A stretch of DNA of 7,757 bases from Candidatus Bathyarchaeota archaeon (lineage in GTDB: Archaea; Thermoproteota; Bathyarchaeia; Bathyarchaeales; Bathycorpusculaceae). Position numbers and translations under genes: made by a program. This document shows positions 1-5,719 of this stretch, one piece after another (within the stretch, counting starts at the first letter, position 1; each line of letters begins with the position of its first letter). Location of the stretch: assembly GCA_016649625.1 (NCBI GenBank), contig JAENXI010000031.1:1-7757 (forward strand), given 5' to 3'. The notes below the pieces were generated by a model. It did not search any database and was not told the DNA's origin. It saw only the letters and a program-made list of their open reading frames with translations.

Positions 1-1
1 T

Positions 2-208
2 GTAGAATTGTGTAATGAAGAGAATTCAGTTCTTAGTGAAACTCAAGAATTAATTAGTGTGAGCCAACAAACTTCCTATGAAGATAGTTTAGAATTCATT
101 GTGCCGATAACAGAAAGGGCTTTGACTGATATTCAAAATGGTCATTTTAACATATATTTTTCAACTTTACTTTTTGAACATGGACCTTTGGTGATTCCTT
201 ATGAGTGA
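2..208 (+). CDS. C-terminal part of an unrecognised acidic protein (5' end outside window)
   Basis: The reading frame is open to the left edge (codons GTA GAA precede the first possible TTG start at position 8), so this is most likely the last 68 codons of a longer gene and not a 66-residue protein. I do not recognise the family. The visible tail is acidic and soluble-looking. Its first half is rich in Ser, Glu and Gln and looks linker-like; its second half is more ordered (residues from FIVPITERALTDIQNG onward) and ends in a hydrophobic GPLVIPYE. No membrane segment, metal motif or nucleotide-binding motif is visible. Its TGA stop lies inside the next gene (8-nt overlap with the ATG at 201), and the Shine-Dalgarno of that gene is within its last codons. 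The two are therefore almost certainly co-transcribed and translationally coupled, which suggests related roles. Confidence is high that it is coding and nil on function. Confidence 0.7.
   Translation, partial: VELCNEENSVLSETQELISVSQQTSYEDSLEFIVPITERALTDIQNGHFNIYFSTLLFEHGPLVIPYE
190..195 (+). promoter_or_regulatory. Strong Shine-Dalgarno for the membrane protein
   Basis: GGTGAT, followed by TCC, sits 5 nt before the ATG at 201. It is complementary to the conserved archaeal 16S 3' tail (GATCACC). It lies inside the end of the upstream gene and fixes the start at 201 rather than the in-frame ATG at 231. It is the best ribosome-binding site in the window. Confidence 0.75.
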
Positions 209-671
209 ACAAAAAACATTTAACACCAATATGATTCGAGAGATTGCATTAAGAGTTTTAAAAGCTAGTTTAAAAATTGCTTTGGTTTATGTCATTTACA
301 TATTTGTTACTCCAATGTTAGCTCCTCTTTCCGGTTTAATACCCGATTTAATGATTTCAATTGAGTCTTTTGTGATTGTTTTTGTTATCTTAATGGTACT
401 TAGTGATCTAACTCAAAATACTATTTTCCAGCATTTTTTTAATACCGCACGAGAACTATATGTAATTGGGTATTTACTGTTGTCTATGGGTGATGGATTT
501 ATGAGTTTAAGCTATGAAAGTATTAGTTTAACAGTGAATTTAACCATATTTTATAGTATTGCAGTTCTTCTGAGTTTGCTAGGTCTTGCCAGATCAATTT
601 TGCAAGCTGTTGATTATATGGGGAAAAAAGCAGAAAGAGAAGCGAGTTTCCAAGCTGGTTTTAAAAAGTAA
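201..671 (+). CDS. Four-helix integral membrane protein of unknown function
   Basis: This is a 156-residue protein that I do not recognise. An amphipathic basic N-terminus (about residues 11-23) precedes four predicted membrane segments at roughly 25-46, 52-70, 85-104 and 107-128. A charged, Lys/Glu-rich tail (131-156) follows and is probably cytoplasmic. Helix 1 is broken by prolines (TPMLAPLSGLIP). A single MGDG sits near helix 3. There are no cysteine pairs, His clusters or transporter signatures. The start is well supported: ATG at 201 has GGTGAT 5 nt upstream. The gene overlaps the preceding unknown gene by 8 nt, and long T-tracts follow its stop, so it is the last gene of its transcription unit. 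It could be the membrane partner or anchor of the upstream protein; that is inference from the overlap only. Confidence 0.8.
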   Translation: MSEQKTFNTNMIREIALRVLKASLKIALVYVIYIFVTPMLAPLSGLIPDLMISIESFVIVFVILMVLSDLTQNTIFQHFFNTARELYVIGYLLLSMGDGFMSLSYESISLTVNLTIFYSIAVLLSLLGLARSILQAVDYMGKKAEREASFQAGFKK

Positions 672-682
672 AGTGTCCACAA

Positions 683-710
683 TTTTTTATTGAAATTTTT
701 TGTTTTTTTT
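683..710 (+). terminator. T-tract transcription terminator
   Basis: Three runs of T (683-688, 696-701, 703-710) begin 11 nt after the TAA stop of the membrane protein, with no GC-rich stem before them. This is the usual form of archaeal factor-assisted or intrinsic termination. It separates the first two genes from the radical SAM gene, which has its own promoter-like element just downstream. Confidence 0.6.
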
Positions 711-737
711 CAGTTGGAGACTTAGAGTATCAAATAT

Positions 738-745
738 TTTTTATA
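738..745 (+). promoter_or_regulatory. TATA-like box of the radical SAM gene
   Basis: TTTTTATA ends about 40 nt before the ATG at 786. With the usual archaeal spacing of about 25 nt, transcription would start near 768-772, leaving a leader of around 15 nt. No convincing Shine-Dalgarno lies in that leader (only GAG at 775-777), so translation may be of the short-leader type. The start site is inferred, not seen. Confidence 0.45.
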
Positions 746-785
746 CATTTTAAGACATTATAATTGTAATAAATGAGTTGACTGT

Positions 786-2219
786 ATGAAGTTTTCTTTG
801 ATCAATGCGAATCCAAATTGTGATATTGATGACAGAGAGGGAGAGAAATCTATTGCTGCATTCCCGCCTCTGGGTTTGTTATATCTTGCATCAGTTTTAA
901 AGAAAGAAGACTTTGAAGTATCAATCTTGGATCAACCAGCTCAGGGGTTGAGTCTTATAGAGACTCTAAATTGGATCAAAAGAGAAAATCCTGATGTTGT
1001 TGGTTTCTCTACTCTAACTAGTTCTGGTCGTAATGCAGCTTTAATTAGTGAGAAGGCTAAAGAAAATAATCCAAATTTGATTGTAGTTTTTGGTAATCAT
1101 CATGCAACATTCAACGCTAGTCGAATATTGCGGAAGTATCCTTCAGTTGACATAATTGTAAGGGGCGAAGGAGAAAAAACTATAGTTAAATTAGCAAACT
1201 GTCTTGAAAATAATAGAAATTTAGAAGATGTTAGAGGAATAAGTTTTAGAGAAAATAGAGAAGTGATTTCAACTCCTGATCAGACTTTAATTGAAGATTT
1301 AGATTCTCTACCTTTTCCTGAAAGAAATTTAATTGATGTAGACTACCATTGTATAATTGCCGGCGCCAATGTTGCACCTAAAAAATTTACAAGTATAAGT
1401 TCTTCACGAGGTTGTGCATATGGTTGTCGGTTTTGCAGTTGCGCAAAACTTGCGATGAATAAATGGAGATATAGATCAGCTAATAGTACATTAGATGAGT
1501 TACAAATTCTGGCGAATGATGGATATAAACAACTTATCTTTGTGGATGATAGTTTTACTATGAATCCAAAAAGAGTGAAACAGATCTGTAAAGGTATTAA
1601 AAAAGAAAAAATGGATATTGAGTGGATTTGTGAAGGAAGAGTAGATAATTGTTCGTATGACATGCTAAGAGATATGGTTACAGCAGGCTGCAAAGTACTT
1701 TATTTTGGAATTGAGAACGCTAATCAACGAATTCTTCACTACTACAACAAACAAATTACTCCCAGACAATCAGAAAAGGCAGTAAAAAAGGCTAGAAAAG
1801 CAGGAATTGATGTTATTATTGGTTCTTTTGTCTTGGGAGCCCCAGATGAAACCCGTGAAGAAATACAAAATACTATAAAATTTTCCAATAGAATTCCAAT
1901 AGATCTCCCGCAGTACAACATATTGGGAGCTCATCCTGGAAATGATATCTGGTCAGAGTTTGTTTCTAAAGGGTTTATAGATCCGGATAAGTATTGGGAG
2001 TCAGGGATAGCTGTTTGTGATGTGTATCCTGAAGCTAAAGTTTCTCGCGAAGAAATTATGCGTTTTATGCATGATGGGTTTTTTAAACGAATAGCTAATC
2101 CAACTTTTCTAATAGATCAAGCTGCTAAAACGATGAAAAGCTCTTTTAGGTTCAATATTATAGTTAAGAATATTATTAGACTTAATCAGATTAGAAAATT
2201 AGTAGAGAAGGTAGTTTAA
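786..2219 (+). CDS. Cobalamin-binding-domain radical SAM enzyme (BchE-like superfamily)
   Basis: This 477-residue protein has the two-domain layout of B12-dependent radical SAM enzymes. Residues 1-150 form a Rossmann-like cobalamin-binding domain: FPPLGLLYLASVL at 26-38, DVVGFSTLTSS at 70-80, and FGNHHAT at 102-108 with IVRGEGE at 124-130, the usual GGPHxT...VVRGEGE pattern. No DxHxxG is seen, so B12 would bind base-off without a His ligand, as is normal here. The radical SAM core runs from about 200 to 400. The [4Fe-4S] cysteines are C210, C214 and C217 (CAYGCRFC), with an extra C219 two residues on. FVDDSF (252-257) and GSFVLGAPDET (346-356) match core strand motifs. The C-terminal 80 residues are basic and helical. 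Relatives methylate or rearrange unreactive carbons in tetrapyrroles, lipids and antibiotics; the substrate here cannot be told. A putative flavin reductase gene follows, a plausible electron source. The start is the first ATG of the frame after a TATA-like box. Confidence 0.9.
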   Translation: MKFSLINANPNCDIDDREGEKSIAAFPPLGLLYLASVLKKEDFEVSILDQPAQGLSLIETLNWIKRENPDVVGFSTLTSSGRNAALISEKAKENNPNLIVVFGNHHATFNASRILRKYPSVDIIVRGEGEKTIVKLANCLENNRNLEDVRGISFRENREVISTPDQTLIEDLDSLPFPERNLIDVDYHCIIAGANVAPKKFTSISSSRGCAYGCRFCSCAKLAMNKWRYRSANSTLDELQILANDGYKQLIFVDDSFTMNPKRVKQICKGIKKEKMDIEWICEGRVDNCSYDMLRDMVTAGCKVLYFGIENANQRILHYYNKQITPRQSEKAVKKARKAGIDVIIGSFVLGAPDETREEIQNTIKFSNRIPIDLPQYNILGAHPGNDIWSEFVSKGFIDPDKYWESGIAVCDVYPEAKVSREEIMRFMHDGFFKRIANPTFLIDQAAKTMKSSFRFNIIVKNIIRLNQIRKLVEKVV

Positions 2220-2255
2220 AAAGAAAATGTTATAGCTGCTAAATTAATCATCATT

Positions 2256-2283
2256 AACCAGTAAACAGATTAAGAAACTGGTT
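2256..2283 (+). promoter_or_regulatory. Inverted repeat with T-run immediately before the reductase start
   Basis: AACCAGT (2256-2262) and its perfect complement ACTGGTT (2277-2283) are separated by 14 nt. A G then T6 (2285-2290) follow, running directly into the ATG at 2291. In RNA this is a 7-bp stem, 8 with a U-G closing pair, followed by U6. It could be an attenuator-like terminator limiting read-through from the radical SAM gene, a translational gate, a processing site, or a dyad operator. The stem is weak (three G-C pairs), so chance is possible. Confidence 0.4.
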
Positions 2284-2290
2284 GTTTTTT

Positions 2291-2992
2291 ATGAAGTTTG
2301 AAACTCATGTAAAAGAAATAATATATAGAACCTACAATGTTACAAGTTTTAGATTTTCTAGGCCCTCTAAACTGGACTATCTACCCGGACAATTTTTTTT
2401 CATTACTATAAAAGGTAGTGGAAAAGAGTTAAAGAAACATTTCAGTTTTTCAAGCAGTCCTTTAGAGCAAAACTATATCGAGTTTACAAAAAAATTATCA
2501 AATAGTGATTTTTCTGGAATTCTTAAGAAATTGGTTATTGATGATTGGGCAAGAATTGAGGCTCCGTTTGGAAAATTCACTTTTATTGGTGAAAACAAAA
2601 AAATTGCATTATTAGCTGGAGGTATTGGGATAACTCCCTTTAGAAGTATTTGCAAGTATTGTACTGATAAACATTTGAAAACTAAAATTACACTGATTTA
2701 TGGTAATCGAACTGAAGAGGATATTGTTTTTAGAGAAGATTTTGAAAAGATGCAAAAACAAAACAAGAATCTAAATTGTGTTTTTATGATTAATGAGGGT
2801 AATGACAATTGGAAAGGTTTAACAGGATTTATAAACGCTGAAATGATAAAAAAAGAAATACCTGATTATAAAAACACGATATTTTTTTTGTGTGGACCAC
2901 CAGGAATGGTAAAAGCCTTAGAAGGAATCATAAACCAACTTGGTATTTTAGCGAACCAGATTAGAGTAGAGTATTTCACAGGGTACATTTAG
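2291..2992 (+). CDS. FAD/NAD(P)H oxidoreductase of the ferredoxin-NADP reductase family
   Basis: This 233-residue flavoprotein is predicted to pass electrons from NAD(P)H through FAD to a separate one-electron acceptor such as ferredoxin. The N-terminal FAD barrel (about 1-100) has LPGQFFFI at 31-38 and HFSFSSSP at 50-57, the place of the family's RxYSxxS flavin motif. The NAD(P) half (about 101-233) has GGIGITPF at 110-117, YGNR at 137-140 and CGPPGM at 201-206, and it ends in EYFTGY. There is no C-terminal [2Fe-2S] domain and no N-terminal haem domain, so it is the bare reductase module, as in the reductase parts of oxygenases and hydrogenases. I chose ATG 2291; an in-frame TTG at 2282 would add only three residues and lies inside an inverted repeat. 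No clear Shine-Dalgarno is seen. It follows the radical SAM gene by 71 bp on the same strand and may reduce that enzyme's cluster or cobalamin (inference). Confidence 0.88.
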   Translation: MKFETHVKEIIYRTYNVTSFRFSRPSKLDYLPGQFFFITIKGSGKELKKHFSFSSSPLEQNYIEFTKKLSNSDFSGILKKLVIDDWARIEAPFGKFTFIGENKKIALLAGGIGITPFRSICKYCTDKHLKTKITLIYGNRTEEDIVFREDFEKMQKQNKNLNCVFMINEGNDNWKGLTGFINAEMIKKEIPDYKNTIFFLCGPPGMVKALEGIINQLGILANQIRVEYFTGYI

Positions 2993-2997
2993 ATATT

Positions 2998-4281
2998 TTA
3001 AGGATAGAATCTTCTGGTTGTCCTAGGAAATGGAATTGAATCGATTACATTGTCTAAATCGAGCATCCATGTTAGTAATCTCTCTAATCCTAATCCAAAA
3101 CCTACATGGGGTACAGTTCCATATCTTCGAAGATCTAAATACCAAGAATAATTCTCAATGTTCAAGCCTAAAGCATTCATTCTATCAATTAATAATTGTT
3201 TGTCATCTTCTCTTGCACCGCCAGTAGAGATTTCACCAATTCTTGGCACCAGCATGTCCACTGACATTGCTAACTCAGGTTTATCTTTGTAAGTTTTACA
3301 ATAAAATGCCTTAATTGCAGTAGGATAATCATAAATGAAGAGGGGACGACCAAATTCTTGGGCTATTATTTTTTCTTCTTCATATCCTAAGTCGGCTCCC
3401 CACTTAATCTCAGATCCTTTCTTCTTAAGAATGTCAATAGATTCAGTGTAAGTAATTCTAGGAAAAGGTGATTTTACTAGCTTTAGTTTATGTATGTCAA
3501 TTTCTAGTTCTTCGAGTTCAGTTTTGCAGTTTAGAAGTGTTTGTTCACATATGTAAGATAATAAACTTTCTTGGAAATCCATTAAATTACTCATTTTAGC
3601 ATAAGGCCATTCACCTTCTATATGCCAGTATTCAGTTAGATGCCTAATTGTTCTACTCTTTTCAGCACGAAATGAGGGGGCAATACAATAAACTTTTTCT
3701 AAAGAGTAAATTAGAATTTCAAGATAAAGTTGAGAACTTTGAGTTAGATATAGAGTTTGATCAAAATATTTTAGATCAAAGAGAGTTGAACCCCCTTCAA
3801 CTGCAGCTGAGATGAACATTGGTGGAGAAACTTCAACAAATGTATTATTTTTAAAAAAGGTACGGGTAAAATCTAATACTTTGCTACGAATTTTCATGAT
3901 TAAGTTCATCTTGCGGCTTCTTAGCCATAAATGACGAACATTGCGTAGAAAATCTGTGCTTTGATCTTTTGTAATAGGAAATATTTCTGCTAAACCGATT
4001 ATTGAGATTGCGTCAACAGATATTTCAAATCCGCCAGGAGCTCGCTTGTCAGGTTTCGCTAAGCCTTTAAGACTTAAAGAAGATTCAATCGTTAGTTTTT
4101 CAGCTTCGTTCCAACCTGCACTATTTTTTTTTACTGTGCATTGGATAAATCCTGATGAGTCACGAACTAACAAAAAAATCAGGTTCTTTCCTTGACGTTT
4201 ACGATAAATCCAACCCCTTATTGAAATTTCTTGGTTTTCTAAACGTCCATTGAGTATTTCACTTATTTTAATAAGGCTCAT
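2998..4281 (-). CDS. asnS: Asparaginyl-tRNA synthetase, archaeal type (class IIb)
   Basis: This 427-residue enzyme charges tRNA-Asn with asparagine in the cytosol. An N-terminal OB-fold anticodon-binding domain (about 1-95, with IRGWIYRKR at 21-29) joins a class II catalytic core. Motif 1 is around VEVSPPM (149-155). Motif 2 holds FRAEKSRTIRHLTEYWHIE (204-222), with the ATP-binding Arg205. Motif 3 is GFGLGLERL (394-402), and the protein ends PRTTRRFYP. EGGSTLF (162-168) and QSSQLYLE (181-188) match AsnRS rather than AspRS (EGGAELF, QSPQLYKQ), as does YLDLRRYGTVPH before motif 3. The length agrees with archaeal AsnRS. The ATG at 4281 is preferred over an upstream in-frame TTG (4290). That TTG lies inside GGTTGA, a possible Shine-Dalgarno 5 nt before the ATG. 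It follows the transporter gene by 61 bp and converges with the reductase gene. AspRS or AspRS/AsnRS of relaxed specificity is the only serious alternative. Confidence 0.93.
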   Translation of the reverse strand: MSLIKISEILNGRLENQEISIRGWIYRKRQGKNLIFLLVRDSSGFIQCTVKKNSAGWNEAEKLTIESSLSLKGLAKPDKRAPGGFEISVDAISIIGLAEIFPITKDQSTDFLRNVRHLWLRSRKMNLIMKIRSKVLDFTRTFFKNNTFVEVSPPMFISAAVEGGSTLFDLKYFDQTLYLTQSSQLYLEILIYSLEKVYCIAPSFRAEKSRTIRHLTEYWHIEGEWPYAKMSNLMDFQESLLSYICEQTLLNCKTELEELEIDIHKLKLVKSPFPRITYTESIDILKKKGSEIKWGADLGYEEEKIIAQEFGRPLFIYDYPTAIKAFYCKTYKDKPELAMSVDMLVPRIGEISTGGAREDDKQLLIDRMNALGLNIENYSWYLDLRRYGTVPHVGFGLGLERLLTWMLDLDNVIDSIPFPRTTRRFYP

Positions 4282-4299
4282 TAGCTTCAACCTTTTTTT

Positions 4300-4313
4300 C
4301 TAACTATATTCTT
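4300..4313 (-). promoter_or_regulatory. Possible TATA-like box before asnS
   Basis: On the minus strand GAATATAG lies in the 61-bp gap between the transporter stop and asnS, centred about 25 nt before the ATG at 4281. That spacing would give an almost leaderless asnS transcript. The gap is AT-rich throughout, so this may be chance, with asnS read through from the transporter gene. Confidence 0.25.
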
Positions 4314-4342
4314 CAGACCTAAATGACTATCGATTATTAGAT

Positions 4343-5587
4343 TTAAACCTCTCTAATCAGTGGTTCCTTAATTTTAAGGAAAACAAATAAAGATAAAGGA
4401 ACTGACGCTATCCCTAAAATAAGAAAGGGTAATTGGGGTAAAACAAAAGCATAAAGAAATCCTGAAAGGATCAAAAATAATCCTTGTGCAAGATACATAA
4501 AAAATTGAACACACCCAGTAGCTGTTCCTCGAATATTTCGTGGAATAAAATCTCCCATCATAACTTGATAACCTGTTAATTGGAGCATATTACCAAGTCC
4601 ATAAAGAAAGTAGGCAAACAATAAGAGGTAAAAATCAGCAATGGTAAAAAGAATCATACTAGGAAAGAATAGTAAGTATCCTAGAATTATGAAGTTCTTT
4701 CGACCTATTGCATCCATTTTTGATCCTGCTAAGATTATAGGAATTACAATGCTTAGATACATAACTGTGACAATGGTTGCCCATTGAATCTCTGTCATTT
4801 TTAAAATTGATGTCGCATATACAACAAAGTAGGTTTGGCAACTAACAACTAGACCATTAATTATTACTGTTGTAATAAATAGGTAGAACGCAGATTTTGG
4901 AACTCTGCTCCAAATTTTTAGACTTGCTCTTACAGATTTAGGGTATTCTTTCAAAGCGTCTAAAAGTTTGGGTTTACTGGCACTTTCATTCCTGGGTAAT
5001 GTTTCTTTTAGTCTTAATCTCAGGGTAGCTGCAATAAAGTAGGCTATCATAACAATTGTGTATCCTATGCGCATGCCCAAGTCAAAATTAAAAGTTAGAA
5101 TTAGATATTGGGCAATAATAGGTCCAGGTAAAAACACTAAGTTGGTCAAAACAGACTGGAAACTATATCCAGTGGCTCTTTTTTTTGGAGGAAGAGAGTC
5201 AATAAGCAAAGCCATAAGGGCTGGAGCATAAATAGCACATAAATTTTGTATAACTAAACCTATAACAATAAAATGCCATGATGGTGCAAAAATAAAGAAG
5301 AAAGCACCAATGGCTAACCCATATGTCATAACGGATATTAACCATCTTCTGCCGTGTTTATCAGCCAGATAACCACCTGGAAATTGAACAATAGCTATGG
5401 CTATGGATCCTGAAAAACCAATAACTGATAAAATGAATTCATCTGCACCTAAACTAAGGTAATAGAGACTAGCATATGTTGCAGGTATAGAATAAGCAAA
5501 ATACATTACAATCCAACTCATTGTGAGTATTAAGAAGTTGCCTTGAAGAATTGTTGATGATTCTTTAAAGATTGATAATAACTTCAT
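4343..5587 (-). CDS. Major facilitator superfamily transporter, 12 helices
   Basis: This 414-residue cytoplasmic membrane protein has the layout of an MFS carrier: two six-helix halves joined by a basic cytoplasmic loop at about 193-230. The conserved loop 2-3 motif is clear (GYLADKHGRR at 72-81). Its diverged copy in the second half is GSKMDAIGRK (288-297), and IPRNIRGTATG (348-358) is the loop 10-11 counterpart of PPKKRATGYS (133-142). The substrate cannot be deduced; no strongly charged residues inside the helices single out a sugar, peptide or drug. Start: ATG 5587, with AGGTTTGA about 6 nt upstream on the minus strand as a partial Shine-Dalgarno. It lies between a T-rich terminator of the propeller gene and asnS. 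It could be co-transcribed with asnS (61-bp gap), but nothing else links their functions. Confidence 0.9.
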   Translation of the reverse strand: MKLLSIFKESSTILQGNFLILTMSWIVMYFAYSIPATYASLYYLSLGADEFILSVIGFSGSIAIAIVQFPGGYLADKHGRRWLISVMTYGLAIGAFFFIFAPSWHFIVIGLVIQNLCAIYAPALMALLIDSLPPKKRATGYSFQSVLTNLVFLPGPIIAQYLILTFNFDLGMRIGYTIVMIAYFIAATLRLRLKETLPRNESASKPKLLDALKEYPKSVRASLKIWSRVPKSAFYLFITTVIINGLVVSCQTYFVVYATSILKMTEIQWATIVTVMYLSIVIPIILAGSKMDAIGRKNFIILGYLLFFPSMILFTIADFYLLLFAYFLYGLGNMLQLTGYQVMMGDFIPRNIRGTATGCVQFFMYLAQGLFLILSGFLYAFVLPQLPFLILGIASVPLSLFVFLKIKEPLIREV

Positions 5588-5603
5588 AATTAGTCAAACC
5601 TGT

Positions 5604-5620
5604 CTATAACTATCTAATTT
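5604..5620 (-). promoter_or_regulatory. Possible AT-rich promoter element of the transporter gene
   Basis: On the minus strand an AAATTAGATA followed by GTTATAG occupies the stretch about 17-33 nt before the ATG at 5587. Either could serve as a TATA box. It lies just downstream of the T-rich terminator region of the propeller gene, which suggests that the transporter has its own promoter. The exact box and start cannot be fixed from sequence. Confidence 0.3.
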
Positions 5621-5633
5621 AGGTTTTCTAATT

Positions 5634-5685
5634 CAAAAAAACATAAAAATGAAGTAAAAAAGTGAAAAATAAAAAGAAATAGAAA
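5634..5685 (-). terminator. T-rich terminator region after the propeller gene
   Basis: Read on the minus strand, this stretch is almost pure pyrimidine-free of G/C stems: repeated runs of 4-7 T broken by single bases, starting about 35 nt past the propeller stop codon (TAA at 5722-5720). Multiple T-tracts without a hairpin are the typical archaeal terminator. The remainder of the 132-bp gap holds a short direct repeat, AGTTAAG at 5685-5691 and 5695-5701, with no evident role. Confidence 0.55.
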
Positions 5686-5719
5686 GTTAAGTAGAGTTAA
5701 GTTATAGGTTTGAAATATT

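Noticed and set aside
1343..1693. 116-codon open frame on the minus strand
   Set aside because: It lies wholly antisense to the radical SAM core, including its cysteine motif, and its translation has no recognisable family features; it is a shadow frame.
786..2219. Specific assignment as BchE, HpnP or an archaeal lipid ring/tetraether synthase
   Set aside because: The shared domain layout is common to the whole B12-radical SAM superfamily; no residue pattern visible here singles out one of these substrates.
2282..2290. TTG start for the reductase
   Set aside because: It adds only three residues, lies within the inverted repeat, and an ATG immediately follows at 2291 in a position that matches the normal N-terminus of the family.
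3030..3227. 65-codon + strand frame in the 3' part of asnS
   Set aside because: Antisense to conserved AsnRS motif 3 coding; no start context and no family resemblance.
4282..4290. TTG start for asnS
   Set aside because: It sits inside a GGTTGA that can serve as Shine-Dalgarno for the ATG at 4281, and the protein from that ATG begins as archaeal AsnRS usually does.
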